64,000 bases of DNA from Sphingobacteriales bacterium (GTDB taxonomy: Bacteria > Bacteroidota > Bacteroidia > Chitinophagales > JADIYW01), in the NCBI GenBank assembly GCA_016721245.1, contig JADKIQ010000005.1:1-64000 (forward strand), in the 5' to 3' direction. Shown piece after piece: positions 27,860 through 37,183 of this stretch; position 1 is the first letter of the stretch, and each line of letters starts with the position of its first letter. The position numbers were made by a program, and so were the translations under genes. The notes under the pieces were generated by a model that searched no databases, was not told where the DNA came from, and saw nothing but the letters and a program-made list of their open reading frames with translations.

Positions 27860-29320
27860 TTACTCGCCTGCCCCCACTTTCAACTGAAAGGTTTGTTTAT
27901 TGATTAATCCGGAAATAAAAGCGATAAACGGAATAAGGGCAAAATAGCATGCCATATGAATTGCCAAATCATATAAGCCATTGGCAGAGAAATGAATTTT
28001 ATGGACACTGACGACTGCAAGCAAACATAAGGCTGCAAAAACAAGCAACTGAATAATAAATTTTACCTGTACGCTAAGTTGGCATATCCTTATGCAATAA
28101 ACGGAATACGTACACAACATAAACAACTGTGTAATCAGGGTGGCTTGTCCCGCTCCTTTTGCGCCAAAATTAGTAATCAGGTAGAAATTCAAGCTGACAT
28201 TTAGAATAACCGCAATGATAAGCGTATAAATCATCAGTTTGAAATTCCGGTTGGCAGTCAGTAGTGTGCCGATTACATATAAAATGGCCACCGGAAAGAA
28301 ATTCAGCAGCAGATATCCGAACACCTCCGCGGAATAAGCCACATTGCCAGTGCTGTACAACAGCTGCATGATATCCGTTTTGTAATAAAACAAACACACA
28401 ATCAATGAAACGGAAACACTGAAAATAATGGAAACACCTGATTTCAGCAATGTGTTTATTTCCGTTTTTTTGGAGAGACGGTAGGCAAACAGAGGCAATA
28501 AAATCGTTGCAAACAAATAGCCTATATTATTCAGCGACTCCATGATTCTATATCCCTGCGCATAAATACCGGATTCAGCGGCACCATTAGCCCCCTGCAA
28601 GCGTTCCAGCATGACGCCGTCAATCCGGTAATAGGTCGTCATTAAAAAATGAATCACCGCGTACGGCATGGTTTCCTTTGCAATTTTCATAAAATCCTGT
28701 AAGGAAAATCCAAACACCAGCTTTTCTGCCAGACGAAAAGAGAAAAACAGACAGACTATAAAAGTAATCCCGTATGCCGCCAGTTGTGCCAACGCAAAAT
28801 TGAAAATACTTAAGGGAAACGAAGGCAAATTGCCCCAGATCAGCATCCCGCAGAATACAATCATCAGCAATTTATCCAGTACGGACAAGAGTGCATCTGT
28901 AATGAAATGCTGATGCGCCGAAACATTGGAACGCAGGTAAATATTAAACGACAATAAAATCTGATTCCCCAGAATAATCCAGATGAACGGCTTTGACAAA
29001 TAGCCCAGCGGATAAGCAACAGCCACACACAAAACAAGATACACCAGAAAGAGAGCGGTCTTAAACATAAGAATGCTCGGCAATAATTCATTGATTCTTT
29101 TATTGTCTGCAGCCACTTCTCGGTTGCTGTAATTCTGAAAGCCGAAATCCAGTAAAATCTGAAACAGATACGTAAAATTGAAGATGGCGAAGTACAACCC
29201 ATATTCCGTTTCACCCACTCGGTTCTGCACGGTCCTGTCTATCCCAAATACCCAAAACGGCTTTATCAGCAAATTGACAAAGACCATAAAAAAGACATTG
29301 AATACAAATGATTTCCGCAA
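27860..29320 (-). CDS. Oligosaccharide flippase (Wzx-like, MOP superfamily)
   Basis: A 486-residue protein with about 14 hydrophobic helices; VNLLIKPFWVFGIDRTVQN and FNFTYLFQILLDFGFQNYSNR near the N-terminus and MTTYYRIDGVMLERLQG in the middle match polysaccharide biosynthesis flippases. It would move undecaprenyl-linked repeat units across the inner membrane, upstream of the polymerase and Wzz-like genes of the same operon. Start near 29320, two bases after the stop of the small damaged gene. Confidence 0.9.
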   Translation of the reverse strand: MRKSFVFNVFFMVFVNLLIKPFWVFGIDRTVQNRVGETEYGLYFAIFNFTYLFQILLDFGFQNYSNREVAADNKRINELLPSILMFKTALFLVYLVLCVAVAYPLGYLSKPFIWIILGNQILLSFNIYLRSNVSAHQHFITDALLSVLDKLLMIVFCGMLIWGNLPSFPLSIFNFALAQLAAYGITFIVCLFFSFRLAEKLVFGFSLQDFMKIAKETMPYAVIHFLMTTYYRIDGVMLERLQGANGAAESGIYAQGYRIMESLNNIGYLFATILLPLFAYRLSKKTEINTLLKSGVSIIFSVSVSLIVCLFYYKTDIMQLLYSTGNVAYSAEVFGYLLLNFFPVAILYVIGTLLTANRNFKLMIYTLIIAVILNVSLNFYLITNFGAKGAGQATLITQLFMLCTYSVYCIRICQLSVQVKFIIQLLVFAALCLLAVVSVHKIHFSANGLYDLAIHMACYFALIPFIAFISGLINKQTFQLKVGAGE

Positions 29321-29322
29321 GC

Positions 29323-29747
29323 TTATAATTTAAATATGGTTTTTAGTTGTGTAACTCCCTCTCTGGTAAAATAATTCACATACTTTTTTTCATCAATTTT
29401 AAAAACAATATAACTCAACTGATTATTCCAGTAAATATCGCCGTTCAGTTTCAGTCCATTTTTAAGTGTCAAACCATAATAAACAACTGATTTTAATTCC
29501 GGAATTTCTGCAGCAACCGAATCTTTTATATAACTCAAAAAAAATTATGGTAATGTTTAGGCAATCATCCATGCTTAAATTCAGTCGCATGATTGATATC
29601 AAATTTCTCAGTAGTATTAATAAATTCAAAAAAGAAAGACTGTGGTAATTTTACATCTAGTGAGTCTGTTTGCAAAGAAATAATATTTAACATCAGCAAT
29701 AAAATTACCAAGCATCCATTGTTTGAATATACAATTTGTATCTGCAC
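29323..29747 (-). pseudogene. Small gene in the polysaccharide operon, interrupted
   Basis: Two short frames fit as one gene. The first starts GTG 29747 with a hydrophobic stretch (GCLVILLLMLNIISL) and runs to EFKHG before TGA at 29565-29567. The same frame continues LPKHYHNFF, and one missing T in the T8 run (29537-29544) would lead straight into LSYIKDSVAAEIPELKSVVY and KYVNYFTREGVTQLKTIF, ending at 29323. Two defects thus separate a plausible ~140-residue protein; Trp would fit well at the TGA. It fills exactly the gap between aminotransferase and flippase, four and two bases from each, which supports a real operon gene. Function unknown. Confidence 0.5.
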
Positions 29748-29751
29748 TTGC

Positions 29752-30945
29752 TCATTTTATATACACTTTATCTAAAGCTTTAATAATTATATTGCAAGCC
29801 ATCTGAATTTCTTCTTCCGTAATAATTAAAGGCGGTGCGATGCGCATACAATTAATGGCAAAAAGAAACCAATCGGTTACTAATCCATTTTCCAGACATT
29901 CGCTGATGACTTTTCTCAGATGATCAAAATCATCCAGATACACAGCCATCATCAAGCCGCAATGATGAATTTTCTGTATCGCAGGATGATTCAGCATCTG
30001 AATGAACAACTGAGCTTTCTGTTCGGCCTGCTCATACAATTTTTGTTCAGAAATGATTTGCAAAGAAGCCAGGCCTGCCGCACAGCAAACCGCATTTCCT
30101 CCAAAGGTGGTGATATGACCGAGGACAGGATTATGTTGCAGCACCTGCATTATCGCAACATCTGCAACAAAAGCTGCCAAAGGCAAGCCGCCGCCAAAGG
30201 CTTTTCCAACCAGTAAAATATCCGGAACAACATTTTCAGTTTGGAAGCGAAACAGGTTGCCCGTTCTGCCGCAACCGGTTTGTATTTCATCAAATACTAA
30301 AAGTGTTCCTGTTTCATCACAACGTTTTCGCACAGCTTGCAGATATCCTTTGTCAGGAACAATGACACCAGCTTCTGCCTGAATTGGTTCTAAAAATATA
30401 GCTGCAGTTTTATTGGTAATTAAGTGAATGTCCTCAAAATTATTATATCGGATTTGACGAACATCCGGCAATAAAGGTCTGTAAGCAGATTTGAAATACT
30501 CATCGCCATTCAAACTCAGTGCACCTTGTGTGCTGCCGTGATAAGAATTGTAACATGATATAATTTCTGTTTTTCCGGTGTAACGCTTTGCCAGCTTCAT
30601 CGCACCTTCTGTTGCTTCCGTTCCGGAATTGGTGAAATACACTGCGTTCAGAGTTGATGGCAATACATTACACAAGTATTTTGCCAGCTGTACCTGCGGA
30701 CTTTGCACATACTCGCCGTACACCATCGTGTGCATGTATTTGGCAGCTTGCACCTGTACAGCCTGCACCACGTTCGGATGACAATGCCCAAGCGCACTCA
30801 CACCGATGCCGGAAATCAGATCGATATATTTCTTTCCTGCAACATCATATAAATAAACACCTTCTGCCTTTTCGATTTCCAATCCTAATGGAGCATCGCT
30901 GGTTTGCGCTACGTGTTGCAGAAAAAGTTGTCGCTGAGTAAGCAT
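29752..30945 (-). CDS. Class III PLP aminotransferase (acetylornithine/ornithine type)
   Basis: A 397-residue cytoplasmic enzyme. YFTNSGTEATEGAMKLAKRY (PLP phosphate site), SYHGSTQGALSL, LLVFDEIQTGCGRTG and DILLVGKAFGGGLPL with the Schiff-base Lys are the family signatures. It belongs with ArgD/RocD/4-aminobutyrate aminotransferases; exact substrate unclear, and no arginine-pathway gene is adjacent. Start ATG at 30945, five bases after an exact -7 element. First gene of the leftward polysaccharide operon by spacing, although the functional link is not obvious. Confidence 0.9.
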   Translation of the reverse strand: MLTQRQLFLQHVAQTSDAPLGLEIEKAEGVYLYDVAGKKYIDLISGIGVSALGHCHPNVVQAVQVQAAKYMHTMVYGEYVQSPQVQLAKYLCNVLPSTLNAVYFTNSGTEATEGAMKLAKRYTGKTEIISCYNSYHGSTQGALSLNGDEYFKSAYRPLLPDVRQIRYNNFEDIHLITNKTAAIFLEPIQAEAGVIVPDKGYLQAVRKRCDETGTLLVFDEIQTGCGRTGNLFRFQTENVVPDILLVGKAFGGGLPLAAFVADVAIMQVLQHNPVLGHITTFGGNAVCCAAGLASLQIISEQKLYEQAEQKAQLFIQMLNHPAIQKIHHCGLMMAVYLDDFDHLRKVISECLENGLVTDWFLFAINCMRIAPPLIITEEEIQMACNIIIKALDKVYIK

Positions 30946-30949
30946 GTTA

Positions 30950-30957
30950 CAAAGATA
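30950..30957 (-). promoter_or_regulatory. Bacteroidota -7 element for the aminotransferase operon
   Basis: On the reverse strand TATCTTTG matches TAnnTTTG and ends four bases before the ATG at 30945. Confidence 0.6.
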
Positions 30958-31056
30958 TTAATTAATGGCTACTTATCATTTACCGCTAACAAATTAGCTT
31001 TTGTACAGCTAATGAACGATATTAACAACTAACTTTACTTCACTTAAACAGTCCTT

Positions 31057-32553
31057 ATGGCAACGAATAAAGATTTTTCTATCCTGATTACAGGAACCGG
31101 TTTTTCAGGTATTTGTGTAGGCATCCAGCTGAAAAAAGCCGGCATTCATAATTTTACCATTGTAGAAAAAGCCAATGATGTAGGCGGCACCTGGCGCGAC
31201 AATACCTATCCCGGTGCAGCTTGTGATGTAAAATCAAATTTATATTCTTATTCCTTTGAACCGAATCCGAACTGGACGCGTGCATACTCGCCGCAAGCGG
31301 AAATTCTGGCATATATAAAACATTGCGTAAAGAAATACGATTTAGGTAAGCATATCCTGTTCGACTGGGAAGTGAAAGCAGCGAAATACGACGAAAAGAA
31401 AGCAATGTGGGAAGTGACCAATCAGCGCAACGAAACCATTAAGGCGAATGTAGCAATTGTGGGCAACGGACCTTTACATATTCCAAGCTTGCCGGATATT
31501 GAAGGCATCGAAGATTTTAAAGGTGCTGTTTTTCATTCCGCTCAATGGAATCATAATTTTAATTTCAACGATAAAAATGTGTGTGTGATTGGCACCGGTG
31601 CCAGTGCGATTCAGTTTGTACCGGAAATTCAACCGAAAGTAAAAAAACTGTTTTTGATGCAGCGCACTGCACCTTGGGTTTTGCCAAAACCGGACGGTGA
31701 ATTTACTCCAACAGAAAGTACTTTATTTGAGAAAATTCCACTGATTCAGAAACTCAATCGAGATTTTATTTACTACCTGAATGAAGCGCAGGTGGTGGGC
31801 ATGATGTATAACGACAATATTTTAAAATTAGGTGAAGTGATTGGCAAACGCCATATCAATAAATACATCAAAGATCCTGAATTGCGCAGAAAACTGACAC
31901 CAACGTTTAAGCTAGGTTGCAAACGTGTCTTGTTATCCAATAATTATTATCAGGCACTGGCACAACCGAATCTGGAAGTGGTGACGGATGGCATTCAGAA
32001 ATTCTCGAAAGACAGCGTGGTGACGAACGACGGAAAATCGCGAAAGATTGATGCGGTTATTTTGGGAACCGGCTTCCATGTGGCAGACAGTTTTCAGTAT
32101 TATAATGTACAAGGTAAAAACGGTGTACAATTAAAAGATGTGCTGCACGATGCGCCGGAAGCGTATTACGGCACCAGTGTACATCAGTTTCCGAATCTGT
32201 TTATCATGCTTGGACCAAATACCGGCTTAGGGCATAATTCCATGATTTATATGATTGAATCGCAGACCAATTATATTCTGGATGCGGTGCAGAAAATGAT
32301 GCAACAAAACATCAAATCTATAGATGTGAAGAAAGAAGTGCAAACGAAATTTAACGAGGAAATTCAGAAAAAACTGGTTGGCACCATCTGGCTTTCAGGT
32401 TGCAAAAGCTGGTATTTGAGCGCGGATGGTAAAAACCATACCGTATGGCCTGGCTTTACACTCGAATTCAGAAACAGAACGAAAAACATCAACCTGAACG
32501 ATTATAACCTGGAAAAAGCAACGGTGAAAAAGCAGGAACCTGAGTTGGTGTAG
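31057..32553 (+). CDS. Flavin-dependent monooxygenase (Baeyer-Villiger/FMO type)
   Basis: A 498-residue FAD/NADPH enzyme. The FAD site ITGTGFSGICVGIQLKKAG (GxGxxG), EKANDVGGTWRDNTYPGAACD and the NADPH site VCVIGTGASAIQ are clear. FKGAVFHSAQWN matches the Baeyer-Villiger fingerprint FxGxxxHxxxW, with Asn in place of the usual Pro/Asp that follows. Such enzymes insert oxygen next to ketones or oxidise N/S atoms. No pathway genes lie alongside, so substrate is open. ATG 31057; TAACTTTA lies upstream as a near -7 element. Confidence 0.92.
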   Translation: MATNKDFSILITGTGFSGICVGIQLKKAGIHNFTIVEKANDVGGTWRDNTYPGAACDVKSNLYSYSFEPNPNWTRAYSPQAEILAYIKHCVKKYDLGKHILFDWEVKAAKYDEKKAMWEVTNQRNETIKANVAIVGNGPLHIPSLPDIEGIEDFKGAVFHSAQWNHNFNFNDKNVCVIGTGASAIQFVPEIQPKVKKLFLMQRTAPWVLPKPDGEFTPTESTLFEKIPLIQKLNRDFIYYLNEAQVVGMMYNDNILKLGEVIGKRHINKYIKDPELRRKLTPTFKLGCKRVLLSNNYYQALAQPNLEVVTDGIQKFSKDSVVTNDGKSRKIDAVILGTGFHVADSFQYYNVQGKNGVQLKDVLHDAPEAYYGTSVHQFPNLFIMLGPNTGLGHNSMIYMIESQTNYILDAVQKMMQQNIKSIDVKKEVQTKFNEEIQKKLVGTIWLSGCKSWYLSADGKNHTVWPGFTLEFRNRTKNINLNDYNLEKATVKKQEPELV

Positions 32554-32560
32554 ATGGTAT

Positions 32561-34894
32561 TTATTTCAAAGACATTCTTTCCGTTCCTTCATTAAGCACC
32601 AATAATATTCTTCCTTTATAGGTTGTACCCATCTGATCGTATTGAATTGGTAAAACCTGCTTTCCTGATTTGTCCAATAGTCCGGATTTTTTATCTTTTA
32701 TTACTTTGATGTAGCCATTTTTGCAATTGTCTCCGCCGTCGTATTCAAAACCGGTGATGGTTTTATTGTTGCTACTTACCAAACCCCATTTACCTTCTTT
32801 TTTTGCCCAGGCAATGCCTTCGTAAAGCGGTGTAATATCCTGATATTTAAAATCAACAATTATTTTACCGGTTTCATCTATCAATCCGAACGTAGTGCCT
32901 TTCTGCACCGGATAATAACCGTTTGCAGGATTGCCTGCACCATTATAAACATCTCTGTTTAGCTTATCGCCTTTTTTATTAATCTGGTAATATTCATTTC
33001 CGTCTTTCACTATTGCAACTCCATTATAAAATGGCGAACCCACATCAAATTTATTCGGAATTATCCATTTTCCGGTCGTATCGATATAGCCTGCTTTTCC
33101 ATCCTTTTTTACACCTGCCAGATATTCCGAAAATGCTCCGACTTCATCGTATTCTTCGTTATTAATTTTCTTTCCGGTTTTATCTACAAAATAAAATTTA
33201 TTGCCATAATTCTGTTTCACAGAGGCTCTTCCGTTTTTGAAATTGCCTGTTTCTGATGCAGATGAAAGCGTAATAGCTAATGTGCCTTTTTTATCGTAAA
33301 AATAACGGGTGCTGCCATAACTTGCTTTCGCTTTGGCTAAGCCTTCGCTAAATGGTCCTTCAAACACATTACTTAAATCTTTAATTTTAGTGAATGATTT
33401 ATCTACCAGATAAGGCGTGCTATACATACTTTCCTGCACGGCAGCAATGTCTTCCGTAAAATTCACTACAGCGTAATAGCTCTTTGTGCTCAGTTTTTTA
33501 CCTGTATAATCAACAAAATCATAGTTAGTATTTTTGGCGGCAAAGATACCTTCCTCATTAAAATCTGACACTTCGCTATAGTCCAGCAGTTCTTTTTTTT
33601 GAGCGGCAATATCATACAGATACACCCGCTTGCCGTATTTTAATTTCAGGGAATCGTCATTACTGTAGAATTCCGTTCCGTACGCAGTCACATTATCTTC
33701 TTTTATTGTTTTTAAGAGTTTTCCAGTTTCGTTATAAATCTCCACTTTATCATTAAACAATAAGGCAATTTTATTTTTTCTTCCTAAGATGACGTTATTT
33801 GCGCCGCGTTCGGGTACGATTGATTTTAAGGTTTTATCTATTACCGTATATTTTTTATCTGTTCGTACATGGCTGATTCCAAAATCCGTAAACGTATACA
33901 AATAATCATACTCGCCAAGCGTGGAGAATTTTGCGTTTTTATCAATCAAACTTGATTTTGAATTTTTGCTCACTTCGTAATAATCAATACCGTATTTTTT
34001 ATTAATAGATGAATACTCTATTGGCAGCAATACCTTACCGGTTAAATCCAGCACACCGTATCTGGTAACCGTTAGGTAGCTCTCCTTTCTGATTTCTTTT
34101 ACTATAAAAAAATTATCTTCAATCGTAATATTGTCATATTTCAGCGGAATTATTTCCTTGCCTGTTTTATCAATCACTCCGGCATTATCACTGCTCAGGG
34201 TGTAATTTCTGGTGGTGAACACAACTACATAATCATCTTTAAAATCACCGCCACGCAAATATTTCGGCTTTATAACCCAATTATTTTTTTTGTCGATATA
34301 TCCGTAATACGTAGAATCTAGTAATGAAACACAAGCCAGTCCGCTTTTAAACGCTACCATACTTCTGTAAATCGCAGGAATTACTTCTTTATTATTTTTA
34401 TCTATAAAACCATATCCTTTATCGCGACTAAAACAAAGCAGGCCTTCTGATGCATTGCCTAAATATTTATACTGTATCGGCACCACCAGCTTTCCTGTTT
34501 TATCAATTGCTCCGTAAAGTGTTTTACCATCTTGCATTTTTGCTACAATCGCCAGACCGTCGGCAAAGGGTTTAATTTCTACGTATTCACTCTTAACAAT
34601 AAATGTATTTGTTTTTACAGCGTACAAACTCCATTTCTTCGTCGTATCTTCTAAGATAAAAATATCGTCATCATTTGAATTCCAGATTTTAGTGTATTGC
34701 ATAGGCAACACCACTTTTTGCTTGTTTTCATCATATAATCCATATCTGTATTGAGTCGTATAATCTTTTCCTGTAAAAGTATAATAAACAGAAGTGATCG
34801 AATTTTTATGTTTGGTGCCCAATAAAAAATCTTTCTGCGCAAACAAACCATTGCTTATCAAAATAATACTGACCAAAACTGCTATTTTTCTCAT
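32561..34894 (-). CDS. Secreted WG-repeat protein, 777 aa
   Basis: Signal peptide MRKIAVLVSIILISNGLFA then about fourteen WG/KWGF-type repeats of ~45-55 residues. Typical units: YGAIDKTGKLVVPIQYKYLG, GYGFIDKNNKEVIPAIYRSM, KWGLVSSNNKTITGFEYDGG, KSGLLDKSGKQVLPIQYDQM. The repeat family forms beta-propeller-like or solenoid structures of unknown role, common in Bacteroidota secretomes. No enzymatic domain is attached. The gene is convergent with the monooxygenase gene (7 bases apart) and separated by 236 AT-rich bases from glyS. Confidence 0.9.
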   Translation of the reverse strand: MRKIAVLVSIILISNGLFAQKDFLLGTKHKNSITSVYYTFTGKDYTTQYRYGLYDENKQKVVLPMQYTKIWNSNDDDIFILEDTTKKWSLYAVKTNTFIVKSEYVEIKPFADGLAIVAKMQDGKTLYGAIDKTGKLVVPIQYKYLGNASEGLLCFSRDKGYGFIDKNNKEVIPAIYRSMVAFKSGLACVSLLDSTYYGYIDKKNNWVIKPKYLRGGDFKDDYVVVFTTRNYTLSSDNAGVIDKTGKEIIPLKYDNITIEDNFFIVKEIRKESYLTVTRYGVLDLTGKVLLPIEYSSINKKYGIDYYEVSKNSKSSLIDKNAKFSTLGEYDYLYTFTDFGISHVRTDKKYTVIDKTLKSIVPERGANNVILGRKNKIALLFNDKVEIYNETGKLLKTIKEDNVTAYGTEFYSNDDSLKLKYGKRVYLYDIAAQKKELLDYSEVSDFNEEGIFAAKNTNYDFVDYTGKKLSTKSYYAVVNFTEDIAAVQESMYSTPYLVDKSFTKIKDLSNVFEGPFSEGLAKAKASYGSTRYFYDKKGTLAITLSSASETGNFKNGRASVKQNYGNKFYFVDKTGKKINNEEYDEVGAFSEYLAGVKKDGKAGYIDTTGKWIIPNKFDVGSPFYNGVAIVKDGNEYYQINKKGDKLNRDVYNGAGNPANGYYPVQKGTTFGLIDETGKIIVDFKYQDITPLYEGIAWAKKEGKWGLVSSNNKTITGFEYDGGDNCKNGYIKVIKDKKSGLLDKSGKQVLPIQYDQMGTTYKGRILLVLNEGTERMSLK

Positions 34895-35116
34895 GTTTAT
34901 CCGTTTAAACCTATATTAGACCAATTTACAGACCAAAATTGAAAAATAAAATACGTGATTTTTGGTATTTGAGCGGCTATTTAAGCTAAAAATGAAATAT
35001 TATTGATTAAAATTAGAAAGTTTCATCCTTTTTAATTGAAGCAGGTTAATAGAAAAATGGTCTTTAACTAATTAAAAAATCTTGTTACTTATTACTTTCT
35101 ACTTACTACTATTAAT

Positions 35117-35124
35117 TATCTTTG
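35117..35124 (+). promoter_or_regulatory. Bacteroidota -7 element for glyS
   Basis: TATCTTTG, exact TAnnTTTG, ends six bases before the glyS ATG at 35131. Confidence 0.65.
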
Positions 35125-35130
35125 CCCATT

Positions 35131-36648
35131 ATGGCAGAAATAGACTTACAGAAAATCGTATCGCATTGTAAAGAATACGGATTTATATTCCCATCAAGTG
35201 AAATTTATGACAATTTAGGTGCTGTGTACGATTACGGTCCTTTTGGAGTGGAATTAAAAAACCACATAAAAGAATATTGGTGGAAAAGCATGGTACAAAT
35301 GCACGAAAATATCGTGGGTTTGGATTCCGCCATTTTTATGCATCCAACCACCTGGAAAGCCAGCGGTCACGTGGATTCTTTTTCCGACCCATTAATCGAC
35401 AATAAAGATTCTAAAAAGAGATACCGTGCCGATGTATTGCTGGAAGAGAAAATTGACAAGCTGAAAGAGAAAGGCGAAAAAGAATTAGCCAAGAAAAATT
35501 TATCAGCAGCATCTGAAGAAGAAAAAGCAAAAGCCAGCCGCGATTATGCAAAAGGTCTGACCTTAGAAGCGGAATATACCAAAGCCGCGGAAGCATCCGA
35601 CTTTAAACGTTATAAAGAACTGATTGAAGAATACGAAATTGCCTGTGAAGTTTCCGGTTCTAAAAACTGGACGGATGTGCGTCAGTTCAACCTTATGTTT
35701 GGCACCAAATTAGGCGCAGTGGATGAAGATGCTACAGATTTGTATTTACGACCTGAAACCGCACAAGGTATTTTTGTGAATTTCCTGAACGTTCAGAAAA
35801 CCGCTCGTATGAAAGTGCCGTTTGGTATTGCACAAATCGGAAAAGCATTCAGAAATGAAATCGTAGCACGTCAGTTTATTTTCCGTATGCGCGAATTTGA
35901 ACAGATGGAAATGCAGTTTTTCGTGCGTCCGGGCAGCGAACTGGAATGGTTTGCCAAATGGAAAGAAACGCGCATGAAATGGCATTTAGCATTAGGTACC
36001 GCACCTGAAAATTTACGTTTCCATGTACATGAAAAACTGGCACACTATGCCAATGCTGCGGAAGATATTCAGTTCAAATTCCCGATTGGATTTAAAGAGC
36101 TGGAAGGTATTCACTCCAGAACGGATTTCGACTTAACGGAACACCAGAAATTCTCAGGCAAAAAATTACAGTATTTCGATTCGGAACTGAATCAGAATTA
36201 TGTGCCCTACGTTATTGAAACTTCTATTGGTTTAGACCGTATGTTCCTGCGTGTAATGAGCGAATGCCTGATGGAAGAAGCGCTGGAAAATGGCGAAACC
36301 AGAACCGTATTGAGATTACCGGCAGCACTTGCACCGATAAAAGTAGCTATATTGCCTTTAATTAAAAAAGACGGTTTACCGGAAAAAGCCAGAGAAATTA
36401 TGGATGTTTTGAAATTTGTTGGCAGAACCTTCTACGAAGAAAAGGACTCTATCGGCAAGCGCTACCGAAGAATGGATGCATTGGGAACGCCTTTCTGTAT
36501 CACTGTAGACCATCAGACACTGGAAGACAACACCGTTACCATCCGTGAGCGTGATACGATGCAACAAGACAGAATCGCCATTGCTGACATCGAGAAAATT
36601 GTTGGCGCTAAAATTGATATGAATAACTTACTTAGAAAGGCAATTTAA
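35131..36648 (+). CDS. glyS: Glycyl-tRNA synthetase (dimeric class II)
   Basis: Charges tRNA-Gly. The 505-residue product is the alpha2 type: ISHCKEYGFIF-like start (IVSHCKEYGFIFPSSEIYD), YDYGPFGVELKNHIKEYWW, TSIGLDRMFLRVM region (motif 3) and an anticodon-binding domain after residue ~390 (APIKVAILPLIKKDGLPEKA). FRNEIVARQFIFRMREFEQ is motif 2. A charged insert at ~100-155 (KIDKLKEKGEKELAKKNL) is usual for the Bacteroidota form. ATG 35131 chosen over TTG 35122, which lies in the promoter element. Confidence 0.97.
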   Translation: MAEIDLQKIVSHCKEYGFIFPSSEIYDNLGAVYDYGPFGVELKNHIKEYWWKSMVQMHENIVGLDSAIFMHPTTWKASGHVDSFSDPLIDNKDSKKRYRADVLLEEKIDKLKEKGEKELAKKNLSAASEEEKAKASRDYAKGLTLEAEYTKAAEASDFKRYKELIEEYEIACEVSGSKNWTDVRQFNLMFGTKLGAVDEDATDLYLRPETAQGIFVNFLNVQKTARMKVPFGIAQIGKAFRNEIVARQFIFRMREFEQMEMQFFVRPGSELEWFAKWKETRMKWHLALGTAPENLRFHVHEKLAHYANAAEDIQFKFPIGFKELEGIHSRTDFDLTEHQKFSGKKLQYFDSELNQNYVPYVIETSIGLDRMFLRVMSECLMEEALENGETRTVLRLPAALAPIKVAILPLIKKDGLPEKAREIMDVLKFVGRTFYEEKDSIGKRYRRMDALGTPFCITVDHQTLEDNTVTIRERDTMQQDRIAIADIEKIVGAKIDMNNLLRKAI

Positions 36649-37125
36649 ATATCTAAAAAAATAACTATCAAAAAAGCACACCTCATATTATTTCTAAGCT
36701 GTTTTATAGTCTTTAAAAGCTATTCTCAGTCTACATTTTTTACCGGATATTGGAAAGGTTATTTACTTACAGATACCGAGAATTATGATAACAGAAAAGG
36801 ATTACCCGTAACGGTCTTTTTTTCTGATGATGATGAGAAAGGAGAATTATTTGGTGAAATGACCATTCAGTACCGCTATCAAACGGATATCTACAAAGCA
36901 AAATATGTGTTAAGCGGCTTATACGACGAGACTTTCACAAACATCTATATAACTCAAGAAAAACTATTGTACTACGACATTCTTCCCAAAGGTTTGCAAT
37001 GGTGTTTTGGAAGCGGAACGTTTGTCTTGCATCGAAATCCTTACAGGAAGAAAAATTATATAGATGGTTATATGACAACCAATTGTGGAAATGAAAAAAT
37101 AAGGATGGTATTGGTTAAAAAGTAA
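36649..37125 (+). CDS. Small secreted protein with no standard start codon
   Basis: The frame is open from base 36649, immediately after the glyS stop, and contains ISKKITIKKAHLILFLSCF then IVFKSYSQSTFFTGYWKGY: a basic N-terminus, hydrophobic core and SYSQS cleavage site, a convincing signal peptide. The first ATG lies only at 36859, in the middle of the domain, and no ATG, GTG or TTG precedes it in frame. The likely start is the ATA at 36649 (a one-base change from ATG) or this codon is misread. Mature part: ~135 residues with TGYWKGYLL and GTFVLHRNPYRKKNY, beta-rich; family not recognised. Confidence 0.6.
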   Translation: MSKKITIKKAHLILFLSCFIVFKSYSQSTFFTGYWKGYLLTDTENYDNRKGLPVTVFFSDDDEKGELFGEMTIQYRYQTDIYKAKYVLSGLYDETFTNIYITQEKLLYYDILPKGLQWCFGSGTFVLHRNPYRKKNYIDGYMTTNCGNEKIRMVLVKK

Positions 37126-37183
37126 TTTGTAAAAAAACAACTGTATATTTTGACAGATTAAGATAAAGAACTATCTTAATCTT

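Noticed and set aside
29565..29567. Genome-wide use of TGA as Trp
   Set aside because: Other intact genes end in TGA, e.g. the one ending at 18235, and most genes are clean under the standard code.
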